This document shows positions 1 through 6,330 of a stretch of DNA of 7,131 bases, piece by piece. The stretch lies in the NCBI GenBank assembly GCA_937958145.1, contig CALGOE010000051.1:1-7131 (forward strand), in the 5' to 3' direction. Each line of letters starts with the position of its first letter. The first letter of the stretch is position 1. The notes under the pieces were generated by a model. It saw only the letters and a list, made by a program, of their open reading frames with translations, was not told where the DNA came from and ran no database searches. This DNA is from an uncultured Desulfobacca sp. (GTDB taxonomy: Bacteria; Desulfobacterota; Desulfobaccia; Desulfobaccales; Desulfobaccaceae). A program made the translations under genes and the position numbers.

Positions 1-431
1 TGAAGCAGGTGCAGAAAGAACGCCTCTTATCCGAGATAGAGACCAAACTGGCCGGATTGCGTCAGGGGGGCAAAAGCCTCCTGGTCAGAGGCGAACTCAT
101 GACCAAAGTGCAACCGGAGGTGGCGGAGTTTAACCCGGCCATGGTTCTGGATCAGAGCGGCATGGTGGTCATTGTCAATAATTTCCCCAATATTTATTAT
201 AAATCTGCCGCACCGGAATCACTCCTGCGCCGTAATACCGCCTTTATCCTGAAAAATCCAAAGGTTGATCGGGTGGAAAGCACCCTGCGCCAGGCCGTGG
301 TCCTCAGGGGCGAATTTGTCGGCTTTTCCCAAAGCTACATCCAGGCCACCACCGAGTCGTGGGAAAAGACCCTGGCCTCACCGGCCCCAGCAGGGCCGGC
401 GCCCACCGGGAAACGAGGGAAAAAACCGTAG
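1..431 (+). CDS. Uncharacterised small protein, 5' end at or beyond window edge
   Basis: I do not recognise this protein. The frame is open to the left edge. The first complete in-frame codons are AAG CAG (positions 3-8), followed by a GTG at 9 that could be a start, but no Shine-Dalgarno is visible in the eight bases before it. The codon straddling the edge is NTG, so the true start may be an ATG/GTG/TTG one base outside the window, overlapping a TGA at 1-3 that could end an upstream gene. From GTG the product is 140 residues. It has an amphipathic N-terminus rich in K/E/R/L, a mixed central part with a hydrophobic stretch around MVVIVNNFPNIYY, and a low-complexity Ala/Pro/Gly tail ending in a basic GKRGKKP. 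There is no signal peptide, membrane helix or cysteine motif. It probably is a real soluble protein, because coding-like composition runs to a clean TAG. It is separated from prmA by 317 bases, so a shared transcript is not evident. Confidence 0.6.
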   Translation, partial: KQVQKERLLSEIETKLAGLRQGGKSLLVRGELMTKVQPEVAEFNPAMVLDQSGMVVIVNNFPNIYYKSAAPESLLRRNTAFILKNPKVDRVESTLRQAVVLRGEFVGFSQSYIQATTESWEKTLASPAPAGPAPTGKRGKKP

Positions 432-478
432 CCTCCTGGCCTTGACGAACTTCTCAAAAAGTTGCCTGGCGTCTCTAA

Positions 479-496
479 CAGGTTGTTGAAAACCTG
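479..496. repeat. Short perfect inverted repeat (CAGGTT-N6-AACCTG)
   Basis: CAGGTT (479-484) and AACCTG (491-496) are perfect inverted copies around GTTGAA. The core AGGTTGTTGAAAACCTG resembles, from memory, 'caggctgttgaaaaa'-type motifs often scattered between bacterial genes and at element ends. Assignment to a repeat family is inference, and only one copy is in this window. Confidence 0.35.
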
Positions 497-502
497 CCTT
501 CA

Positions 503-535
503 GGGGCTGGGGCCAGAGGGCTTGGCCTCAGCCCC
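503..535. repeat. Strong GC-rich hairpin downstream of the first gene
   Basis: GGGGCTG (503-509) pairs with CAGCCCC (529-535), and the pairing continues inward through GGGCCA/TTGGCC with one or two G-T pairs, leaving a loop of about five bases (517-521). That makes a stem of 13-14 pairs. No T-tract follows directly, so it is not a textbook intrinsic terminator. It could still stop or stabilise the transcript of the upstream gene, or belong to a repeat element. Confidence 0.5.
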
Positions 536-657
536 CAACATGGGCTTTTGGCCGCGCTTCGGTCCCGGCATTGCGATCGGTGCAAAAAATGTATATGAAA
601 CAAAAAAGAGACAAGCAGAACGTGTCGGGGCCATGGGCGTTGACCAACTGCTACCCT

Positions 658-685
658 CGGCCGCCCGGCCTGACTGGGGCGGCCG
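658..685. repeat. GC-rich inverted repeat upstream of prmA
   Basis: CGGCCGCCC (658-666) and GGGCGGCCG (677-685) form a perfect 9-bp stem around a 10-base loop. It lies about 60 bases before the prmA start, with GAATTTTATC just downstream, so the T-run begins a few bases after the stem. It could be a weak terminator, a leader structure, or one end of a repeat element. Confidence 0.4.
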
Positions 686-748
686 GACTCGAATTTTATC
701 AGAAAATATTTTATCTCTCACGTTCTGGTAACGATAAGAAGGTAGGCT

Positions 749-1639
749 ATGAATAAACGGGAGTGGCTGGAGATACGGCTGACCTTACCGGCCTCCCTCC
801 AGGAGGAAGCCGGCATTTTTTTGACGGCCTGGAGCGGCCGGGGCGTGGTCCTGGAAGAAGAAGACAACACGAGCTCGCCCCCGGTGGCGGCAATCCGTGC
901 CTATGTGCCGGCGGCCGACCTCACGCTCGCACACCGTCGGGAATTAATGCAATACCTCGATAATCTGGTGGCTCTGGGCTATCGCCTCGGGGAACTGCAG
1001 CAGCGCGTGATTCTCGAGGAAGATTGGGAAAAGGCCTGGCAGGTGCATTTTAAGGCCAGCCGCCTCACCAATCGTTTCGTGGTGAAGCCCCCCTGGGAAG
1101 ATTATACCCCCGTGGGCGATGAGGTGGTTGTGACCATTCATCCGGGCATGGCCTTTGGGACCGGTCGGCATCCCAGCACCTGGCTCTGTCTGCAGGCGTT
1201 GGAGGAAACGGCCCAGGAGTGGCTTCCCGAGGCCAACCCGCTGGTATTGGACGTGGGCACCGGGACAGGTATCCTGGGATTGGCCGCGGCCCGGTTGGGG
1301 GCAACGGTGCTGGCCATCGATGTCGACCCGGAGGCCCTGGCGGCCGTGCGCCAGAACATCAGCCTGAATCAATTGCACGACCGGGTCCGGGCTGACGACA
1401 TACCGCTGGCCGCCATCCGGCAGCAGTTTGATCTGATTTTTGCCAATCTGACCGCGCCGGATCTCAAAGCCATGGCCGAATCTCTGGCGGCGCGCCTGCT
1501 GCCGGGCGGTCATCTCATTGTTTCCGGGTTTTTAAGCAGCGATCTGCCGGCGTTGCAACAACACTTTCAACGCCAGGGGTTGACGGCCCGGAAGACCCAT
1601 CAGAAAGACGACTGGATAGCCCTGCTCCTCCGCCGCTGA
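749..1639 (+). CDS. prmA: Ribosomal protein L11 methyltransferase PrmA
   Basis: This is an S-adenosylmethionine-dependent enzyme that methylates ribosomal protein L11 in the cytoplasm. The product has 296 residues, the usual length for the family. Its N-terminal substrate-binding part ends in the characteristic tryptophan-rich stretch EEDWEKAWQVHFKA (about 90-103), followed by R-F-V-V-K-P-P-W. The PrmA signature FGTGRHPST lies at about 136-144, motif I VLDVGTGTGILGLAA at 166-180, the acidic residue after the second strand in AIDVDPEA at 189-196, and the family N-L-x-A-P-x-L motif (FANLTAPDL) at 231-239. The start ATG has an AAGAAGG-type binding site (736-742) six bases upstream. The stop is seven bases before the rsmE ATG, so the two are almost certainly co-transcribed. 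Family assignment is very secure. The actual methylation of L11 in this organism is inferred. Confidence 0.97.
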   Translation: MNKREWLEIRLTLPASLQEEAGIFLTAWSGRGVVLEEEDNTSSPPVAAIRAYVPAADLTLAHRRELMQYLDNLVALGYRLGELQQRVILEEDWEKAWQVHFKASRLTNRFVVKPPWEDYTPVGDEVVVTIHPGMAFGTGRHPSTWLCLQALEETAQEWLPEANPLVLDVGTGTGILGLAAARLGATVLAIDVDPEALAAVRQNISLNQLHDRVRADDIPLAAIRQQFDLIFANLTAPDLKAMAESLAARLLPGGHLIVSGFLSSDLPALQQHFQRQGLTARKTHQKDDWIALLLRR

Positions 1640-1646
1640 TGCCGCC

Positions 1647-2426
1647 ATGCCGTCAGACCGGTCTGTCACATCGCCGGCGCCGGCGCGCCCCCGTCACCGG
1701 GTGTATGCCGGGCCGGAGCAGTTTCAGGGTGATGAAGTCTTCTTGACCACCGAGGAAACCCACCATCTCAGCCGGGTTCTGCGCCTGGCCGTGGGAGATC
1801 GGGTGGAAGTGGCCGATGGCTGCGGACAGGTCTTTCAAGCCGAAATCTGCCAGCTTGCCGCCGCCACGGCCCGTTTGCGCCTGCTGGCGGCAATGCCGGC
1901 CACCGGAGAATCACCGCTGCAGATTACCCTCGGCATCGCCTTGGTCCGCGCCGACACCTTTGATCTGATCATCCGCCAGATGACCGAGATGGGGGTTTGG
2001 CGCCTGGTCCCTTTTTACGCCGAGCGGTCGCTGGCCAGACCGGAGACCTGGCACCCCGGCAAACTGGCGCGTTGGCGCCGGCTGGCCCAGGGAGCCCTGA
2101 AATCCTCTGAACGTTCCTTCCTGCCGGACATCGCCGCGCCGGTGGCCTTTGCCCAGGCCCTGACTGGCAATGAACCGCTCAAGGTATTATGTTGGGAAGA
2201 CCTGCGTCGGCAAACAATGCCGAGGAAGTTAGTGCTCGAACCCCGCCCGCACAAGGTGCGCCTGCTCATCGGGCCCGAGGGGGGGTTCACAGAAAAGGAG
2301 GTGGCCTTGGCCACAGCCGCAGGATTTCAGCTCCTGGGTTTGGGCCCCCGGCGATTGCGGGTGGAGACTGCCGCGGTGGCCGCAGTCTGCCTTTTGCAGC
2401 ATCTTTGGGGAGATATGCCCGGATGA
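1647..2426 (+). CDS. rsmE: 16S rRNA (uracil1498-N3)-methyltransferase RsmE
   Basis: This SPOUT-class (knotted) methyltransferase makes m3U1498 in helix 44 of 16S rRNA, acting on the assembled small subunit. The 259-residue product shows the family landmarks in order: the PUA-like N-terminal part with HHLSRVLRL (39-47) and VADGCGQVF (55-63); a central LGIALVRADTFDLIIRQMTE (95-114); KSSERSFLP (152-160); then the SAM-binding knot with LLIGPEGGFT (206-215) and LGPRRLRVETA (232-242). The chosen ATG gives about 15 more residues than E. coli RsmE; this Ser/Pro/Ala-rich extension before RHRVY suggests either a lineage-specific tail or a later start. No good Shine-Dalgarno precedes the ATG, so translation probably depends on ribosomes finishing prmA seven bases upstream. 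The stop overlaps the next start (ATGA). Confidence 0.96.
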   Translation: MPSDRSVTSPAPARPRHRVYAGPEQFQGDEVFLTTEETHHLSRVLRLAVGDRVEVADGCGQVFQAEICQLAAATARLRLLAAMPATGESPLQITLGIALVRADTFDLIIRQMTEMGVWRLVPFYAERSLARPETWHPGKLARWRRLAQGALKSSERSFLPDIAAPVAFAQALTGNEPLKVLCWEDLRRQTMPRKLVLEPRPHKVRLLIGPEGGFTEKEVALATAAGFQLLGLGPRRLRVETAAVAAVCLLQHLWGDMPG

Positions 2427-3370
2427 GACCGACCCTCACCCCTACCCTCCCCTATTATCGCCTCAAAGACCACCTGCAAAGCCGATTCGGCGCGAGGGTG
2501 CAAAAGGTCACCTTGGACGCCGGCCTGACCTGCCCCAACCGGGACGGCCGGGTCGGCCGGGGCGGCTGTATCTATTGTAATGCCCGGGGTTCCGGCACCG
2601 GGGCCGCGGCCCGGGGCCAAAGCCTGTCCCAACAATTGGCCGCCGGCATCGCCAAATTGTCGGCCCGATACCAGGCCCAAAAATTTATCGCCTATTTTCA
2701 AAGTTTTTCCAATACCTATGCGCCGCTGCCCAAACTGCGCCAACTCTACGACCAGGTTCTGGCCCATCCCCAGGTAGTGGGTCTGAGCATCGGCACGCGC
2801 CCCGATTGCCTGTCGCCGGCAATCATCGAGCTCTTGGCCTCCTACAACCGGACCCACTTGGTCTGGCTGGAGCTCGGATTGCAATCGGCCCATGATCGCA
2901 CCTTACAAATGATCAATCGGGGGCATGACGCCGCCTGTTTTGCCGATGCCGTGCGGCAGGCTGCAGCCCAGGGCCTGGAAGTGTTGGCCCACGTCATTTT
3001 GGGTCTGCCCCAGGAAAATGGGGCCGATATGGTGGCGACGGCCCGGTTTCTGGCCGCCTTGCCCCTGGCCGGCGTCAAAATTCATCTTCTGTATGTTATC
3101 CAGGGCACTCCTCTGGCCGATTTATACAAGTGCGGGGCTTTTCAGCCATTGCGCCAGGATGAGTATGTGGATATTCTGGTGGCTTTTCTTGAAGTGCTGC
3201 CACCACATTTTGTCATTCATCGCCTCACCGGCGATCCACACCCCCAGGAACTTCTGGCGCCCACCTGGTGTCTTGACAAAGCTGCGGTCCTGCGACAGAT
3301 TAAAGAAACTTTTCTCCGTCGGCAGACGTTCCAAGGGCGCCTCTGGCCGCCGGATTTGCCTGCATCTTAA
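2423..3370 (+). CDS. TIGR01212/YhcC-family radical SAM protein
   Basis: This is a radical S-adenosylmethionine enzyme of unknown substrate, homologous to E. coli YhcC. The 315-residue product is close to the 309 of YhcC. The iron-sulfur motif is CPNRDGRVGRGGCIYC, with cysteines at 37, 49 and 52, in the long C-x11-C-x2-C spacing typical of this and related Elp3-like families. Downstream are the strands and helices of the radical SAM barrel: KFIAYFQSFSNTYAP (87-101), GLSIGTRPDCL (120-130), WLELGLQSA (148-156), HVILGLPQE (190-198), HLLYVIQGTPLADLY (221-235). The C-terminal family block RLTGDPHP...LAPTWCLDK (267-286) ends with R-x-T-F-Q-G. The frame is open further upstream, but the ATG at 2423 overlaps the rsmE stop as ATGA and places MRPTLTPTLPYYRLKDHL where YhcC proteins begin, so I chose it. 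Translational coupling to rsmE is expected. The substrate is not known; a role in RNA modification is guilt by association. Confidence 0.93.
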   Translation: MRPTLTPTLPYYRLKDHLQSRFGARVQKVTLDAGLTCPNRDGRVGRGGCIYCNARGSGTGAAARGQSLSQQLAAGIAKLSARYQAQKFIAYFQSFSNTYAPLPKLRQLYDQVLAHPQVVGLSIGTRPDCLSPAIIELLASYNRTHLVWLELGLQSAHDRTLQMINRGHDAACFADAVRQAAAQGLEVLAHVILGLPQENGADMVATARFLAALPLAGVKIHLLYVIQGTPLADLYKCGAFQPLRQDEYVDILVAFLEVLPPHFVIHRLTGDPHPQELLAPTWCLDKAAVLRQIKETFLRRQTFQGRLWPPDLPAS

Positions 3371-3393
3371 GGCACCTGAAAGAGGTCCGCACC

Positions 3394-4200
3394 GTGGTCC
3401 CACCCCCGAAACAAAATCCCCCCAGAAACGGCACCTGGCTCAGGATCCTGGCAGCCGTCGTGGTTTTTGTGCTCGCCTCCGGCCTGCTGCTGGCCTTTTT
3501 CTGGAGCTACCTCAGTCCCTGGATTGAGGATTGGTCAAAGTTTCTGTCCAGCAAAGAGAAGGTCCGGACCTGGATCCTCTCCTTCGGCTCCGCCGCGCCC
3601 CTGGTCTTTGTGGCCATCCAGGCCCTCCAGGTCGTCGTCGCGCCCATTCCCGGCGAGGCCACCGGCTTTCTGGGAGGATATCTATTCGGCATCACCAAGG
3701 GGTTTCTTTTATCCTCCTTAGGTCTGGCCATCGGCTCCACCCTGGCCTTCCTCCTGGGCCGCTGGCTGGAAATTCACTTCGTGGAAAAAATCGTGGCCAA
3801 GGAGACCTTGGAAAAGTTTGATTTTATCATCGAGCGCCAGGGGACCCTGATTGCCTTTCTCCTGTTCTTGATTCCCGGCTTCCCCAAGGATTACTTGAGT
3901 TTCATCCTGGGCCTGAGCAAAATGCCCTTTCGGGTGTTTATCCTGATCGCCACCATCGGCCGCATTCCCGGCACTTTCATGTTGACCCTGCAGGGCGCCG
4001 CCATTTATACCGGCAACTACGTCAGATTCATCATCATGCTGGCTATCCTCCTGGTGGTCGGTCTCCTGTTGTTGCTCTACAAAGAGAGGATTTATGTCTG
4101 GTTGCGGCGCTGGAGCAAAAAAAATGCCCTGGCCTACCAACAGGAGAAAAAAACCAGGAAGAAAAAACCGGTCAGCTCTTTGTCCGGCGAGAGAGGATAA
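3394..4200 (+). CDS. TVP38/TMEM64 (VTT-domain, DedA-like) membrane protein
   Basis: This is an integral inner-membrane protein of the VTT/DedA-related superfamily, members of which have been linked to lipid transport or scrambling. The 268-residue product has a positively charged N-terminus and a first membrane helix (about 15-37). The VTT core follows: APIPGEATGFLGGYLFG (83-99) with the re-entrant-loop glycines and the conserved Glu88, a helix at about 103-122, then LFLIPGFPKDYLSFILGLSKMPF (157-179) containing the second re-entrant proline-rich segment, GRIPGT (189-194), and a last helix at about 210-229. A very basic cytoplasmic tail rich in Lys/Arg ends the protein. The start is GTG with AGAGGT (3381-3386) eight bases upstream. 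It sits 23 bases after the radical SAM gene, so it is probably the last gene of the prmA transcript. Substrate unknown. Confidence 0.92.
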   Translation: MVPPPKQNPPRNGTWLRILAAVVVFVLASGLLLAFFWSYLSPWIEDWSKFLSSKEKVRTWILSFGSAAPLVFVAIQALQVVVAPIPGEATGFLGGYLFGITKGFLLSSLGLAIGSTLAFLLGRWLEIHFVEKIVAKETLEKFDFIIERQGTLIAFLLFLIPGFPKDYLSFILGLSKMPFRVFILIATIGRIPGTFMLTLQGAAIYTGNYVRFIIMLAILLVVGLLLLLYKERIYVWLRRWSKKNALAYQQEKKTRKKKPVSSLSGERG

Positions 4201-4224
4201 AGGATCAGATAATCAGTGGCGGCA

Positions 4225-4250
4225 AGGGGGAGGAATTGCACCCTCCCCCT
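4225..4250. terminator. Hairpin between convergent genes, probable shared terminator
   Basis: AGGGGGAGG (4225-4233) and CCTCCCCCT (4242-4250) are perfect inverted copies, giving a 9-bp stem with an 8-base loop. It lies 24 bases after the stop of the VTT gene and about the same distance beyond the stop of the minus-strand gene, so it could serve both. No clear T-tract follows on either strand, which lowers confidence in a factor-independent mechanism. Confidence 0.45.
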
Positions 4251-4275
4251 CGGCTTGAACCCTTGCCAGCCGGTT

Positions 4276-5853
4276 TTACCGCCGGTAGCCCAGGATTCTC
4301 TCTACTTCGTCGGCATCCGCATCCATGACATAGGGGATGCCGGAGACCATGGCGGCCTCTTCCGTGAGGGCGACCAGGTCGTCGCGGCTGATATACTTCA
4401 GGGCGAATTTGCGGGCCCCGGCCATGAACTGCTGCAGGCCCTGGGTCATGCGGCTGATGTAGCTGTACATGCCGATGGCACCGGTGGGAATGCGGGAGAA
4501 ATCCTTGCCGTATTGCCGGCGCAGATTGTTGGCTTCCACAAAGGTCTCCAAAATGGCCTCTTCCAGGCTGGACCCGGCTTCGGCCGCACATTTTTCCGCC
4601 AGTTTTTTGCCTTCGGTGGTCCCGACCATGGCCGCGGTCATAATGGAGCGGCCCATACAGACCAACTTGACATAGGGGGCGGCCAGGGCGATGGCCTTAA
4701 AGACATGATCTTCCAAAGACAGGCCGCCGGCAATGGCGATGTCAGGGACGAACTCACCGCGGCGATCCAGGAACGAAGCATATTCATAGAGCAGGCATTC
4801 CAGGTGAACAGTGGGAATACCCCATTCGTTCATCATACGCCAGGGGCTCATGCCGGTGCCGCCGCCGGCGCCGTCGATGGTCAGGAGGTCGATCTTGGCC
4901 TGGGAACAGAACTTTAAGGCCCGGGCCAAGTCGGCCGGCCGGTAGGCACCGGTCTTCAGGGTAACCCGCTTGGCCCCGACTTTGCGCAGGTGTTCCACCG
5001 TCTTGTAAAAATCTTCTTCCGTTACCATGCCCAGACGGGAGTGGCGCTCAAATTCCCGAATGCCTTTGACCTGATACTGCTCCACCGTGGCCTGATCCAG
5101 GGGATTGGGCAGAACAATATAACCCCTCTCTTTTAACTGTTTGGCCCGGTCCAGGTTCGGCAGCTTGACTTCGCCGCCGATGTTCTTGGCCCCCTGCCCC
5201 CATTTCAATTCAAAGGTCTCGACCCCCAACTTCTCAATGACATATTCCGGGACGCCCAACCGGCCGTCTTCCACATTGGCCTGGACGATGATATGGCCGT
5301 TGCCCTGATACCATTCTTTAAAGATATTGACCCGGCGTTCCATTTCGGGGGAGCGGACAACCTTGCCTTTCTTGATTTCGGCCTGGGGGTCCATGCCACA
5401 GACATTCTCGCCACAGACAATAATGATGCCGCTGATGGCGGCGCCGATGGCCATGGCCTCCCAATGAATGCGGGCGATATCAGTGGAACCCAGGGCGCCG
5501 GTGAAACAGGGGAAGCTGAGGGTCACCTTATGGTCAACGCCGATCTGGGCGCTGACATCCACGGCCGGGAAGATGGCCTTATCCGGATCAGCCTCCATAC
5601 CAATGGCGCCGACGCAGGTGCCCTGGATATTGAAATGCGAAAAATCGCAGGGATACTCTTTATCGGCCCCAGCGGTAACCTGACCGAAAGGCATGGGATA
5701 CAACAGCTCCCGGCCCCGGACCGCAGAGCGGCCGATCTCACACGGCCCCGGACAGCCGTCCAGACAGGTGACGCAAATGCCCGAAATGGGCGCCGGCTTC
5801 ACCCGGGTTTTGGTTAAGGTGGCAGGACTGCGGTTGGGATTACTTAATACCAT
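4276..5853 (-). CDS. FMN-binding glutamate-synthase-like protein with N-terminal four-cysteine motif
   Basis: The 525-residue product matches the FMN-binding central domain of the glutamate synthase large subunit. Landmarks are the degenerate KWGQGAKNIGG (217-227; K-x-GQGAKPGxGG in GltB), VTLKTGAY (297-304), the phosphate-site motif IDGAGGGTGMSP (326-337) with GIPTV after it, IAIAGGLSLEDHVFKAIAL (372-390; ADGG-type strand) and CMGRSIMTAA (399-408). It has neither the N-terminal glutaminase domain nor the C-terminal GXGXG domain of full-length GltB. The three-cysteine [3Fe-4S] block that normally follows the last motif is absent (GTTEGKKLAEKCAAEAG here). Instead the N-terminus carries CVTCLDGCPGPC (Cys27, 30, 34, 38), a plausible iron-sulfur site. 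The start has an ideal AAGGAGGA five bases upstream. It could make glutamate with unlinked partners, or act like the related FMN subunit of methylamine-glutamate methyltransferase. The fold is secure, the reaction is not. Confidence 0.9.
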   Translation of the reverse strand: MVLSNPNRSPATLTKTRVKPAPISGICVTCLDGCPGPCEIGRSAVRGRELLYPMPFGQVTAGADKEYPCDFSHFNIQGTCVGAIGMEADPDKAIFPAVDVSAQIGVDHKVTLSFPCFTGALGSTDIARIHWEAMAIGAAISGIIIVCGENVCGMDPQAEIKKGKVVRSPEMERRVNIFKEWYQGNGHIIVQANVEDGRLGVPEYVIEKLGVETFELKWGQGAKNIGGEVKLPNLDRAKQLKERGYIVLPNPLDQATVEQYQVKGIREFERHSRLGMVTEEDFYKTVEHLRKVGAKRVTLKTGAYRPADLARALKFCSQAKIDLLTIDGAGGGTGMSPWRMMNEWGIPTVHLECLLYEYASFLDRRGEFVPDIAIAGGLSLEDHVFKAIALAAPYVKLVCMGRSIMTAAMVGTTEGKKLAEKCAAEAGSSLEEAILETFVEANNLRRQYGKDFSRIPTGAIGMYSYISRMTQGLQQFMAGARKFALKYISRDDLVALTEEAAMVSGIPYVMDADADEVERILGYRR

Positions 5854-5858
5854 GGTGT

Positions 5859-5866
5859 TCCTCCTT
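5859..5866 (-). promoter_or_regulatory. Strong ribosome binding site of the GltB-like gene
   Basis: On the minus strand AAGGAGGA lies five bases before the ATG, a near-perfect match to the 16S rRNA anti-Shine-Dalgarno. It fixes the start at 5853 and suggests high translation. Just upstream in the leader, CTGGCC/GGCCGG (5879-5896) forms a six-pair hairpin with one G-T pair. Confidence 0.8.
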
Positions 5867-5984
5867 GAGAGTTATAAACTGGCCACGAACGGCCGGGATA
5901 TCCAGGCTAGGCAGGGCTAAATAACACTTTTGTCATCTAGGGGTCGCCAACAGCTCAATGCCGCTGTCCCGGGCCCTTGACCTG

Positions 5985-6027
5985 AAATTAATTATCTTAT
6001 TGTTAATATTAGATTATTTTATTGATA
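5985..6027. promoter_or_regulatory. AT-rich island in the divergent region
   Basis: Thirty-nine of 43 bases are A or T, in sharp contrast to the GC-rich surroundings. Such tracts commonly provide upstream promoter elements, nucleoid-protein binding or DNA flexibility. No well-spaced -35/-10 pair could be fixed in it, so a regulatory role is inference only. Confidence 0.3.
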
Positions 6028-6143
6028 GGGAAAAATCCCGCATCTGGCCCCTATCCTCGGGAGCCCTTTCTTGTTCTCCTGGAAATCAGTATCTCCTGAA
6101 TTTAATTCCTTTAATTTCTCGTCTCGGCCAATTTTCTACATAT

Positions 6144-6171
6144 TTGTTATAAAAAACCCTATATTTATACA
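6144..6171 (+). promoter_or_regulatory. Possible sigma70-type promoter without an assigned gene
   Basis: TTGTTA (6144-6149) and TATACA (6166-6171) each match four of six consensus bases and are separated by 16 bases. Immediately downstream are TTTGTC/GACAAA inverted copies that could be an operator. No protein gene follows; the nearest downstream elements are clustered hairpins. AT-rich DNA produces such matches easily, so confidence is low. Confidence 0.25.
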
Positions 6172-6256
6172 TTTTTGTCATTTTAGACAGACAAAGTCCC
6201 TTCCCCCGACCGCTGCCCAGTCTCAGGGTCGCGTGCCGCCCAGTTGAAGAAGGATG

Positions 6257-6303
6257 AAAAGCCGACCTGACGCCAGGGGCTGGAACAGGTGTGCCAGGCT
6301 TTT
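6257..6303. terminator. Bidirectional terminator-like hairpin
   Basis: AAAAGCC (6257-6263) pairs with GGCTTTT (6297-6303), ACCTG (6265-6269) with CAGGT (6286-6290), and CCAG (6273-6276) with CTGG (6280-6283) around a GGG loop. That is 16 pairs in three helices separated by small internal loops. The A-tract/T-tract base gives a T-run after the GC stem on both strands, as in bidirectional intrinsic terminators. On the minus strand it lies where a terminator for the decayed gene at 6385-6619 would be expected. Confidence 0.5.
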
Positions 6304-6312
6304 GCAATGTTC

Positions 6313-6330
6313 CTGCGGCTACTGCCGCAG
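6313..6330. repeat. Perfect 7-bp hairpin with tetraloop
   Basis: CTGCGGC (6313-6319) and GCCGCAG (6324-6330) enclose TACT. It lies 10 bases after the terminator-like hairpin and 17 bases before a second small hairpin, CTGCT-GTG-AGCAG (6347-6359), which is followed by ATTTT. The cluster could be part of a structured RNA or tandem terminators. Confidence 0.45.

Larger units (their letters stand above)
432..748. other. Non-coding gap with several inverted repeats
   Basis: There is no convincing gene here; the short open frames lack ribosome binding sites and family resemblance. The stretch holds four inverted repeats: AACTT/AAGTT at 448-463, CAGGTT/AACCTG at 479-496, a long GC-rich hairpin at 503-535, and CGGCCGCCC/GGGCGGCCG at 658-685. 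An A/T-rich segment (about 688-720) precedes prmA, but I could not assign a well-spaced -35/-10 pair. The content could be a degenerate repeat element or insertion-sequence end, or simply the terminator and leader region between two transcripts. Confidence 0.5.

Noticed and set aside
944..1513. Minus-strand open frame opposite prmA
   Set aside because: It is antisense to clear PrmA motifs and has no family resemblance. The same applies to 2327-2893 opposite rsmE and the radical SAM gene, and 3718-4140 opposite the VTT gene.
2189..2422. Upstream extension of the radical SAM gene to an earlier ATG
   Set aside because: The extension lies wholly inside rsmE in another frame. The ATG at 2423 overlaps the rsmE stop and matches the usual N-terminus of YhcC-type proteins.
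4216..4917. Long plus-strand open frame (233 codons) opposite the GltB-like gene
   Set aside because: It is antisense to a strongly supported gene and has Gly/Ala/His/Asp-rich composition typical of a shadow frame. The same applies to 5293-5817.
6024..6055. GATAGGG/CCCTATC inverted repeat as a terminator or operator
   Set aside because: The 18-base spacing, lack of a T-tract and the competing short hairpin GGGA-AAAA-TCCC make any specific function unsupported.
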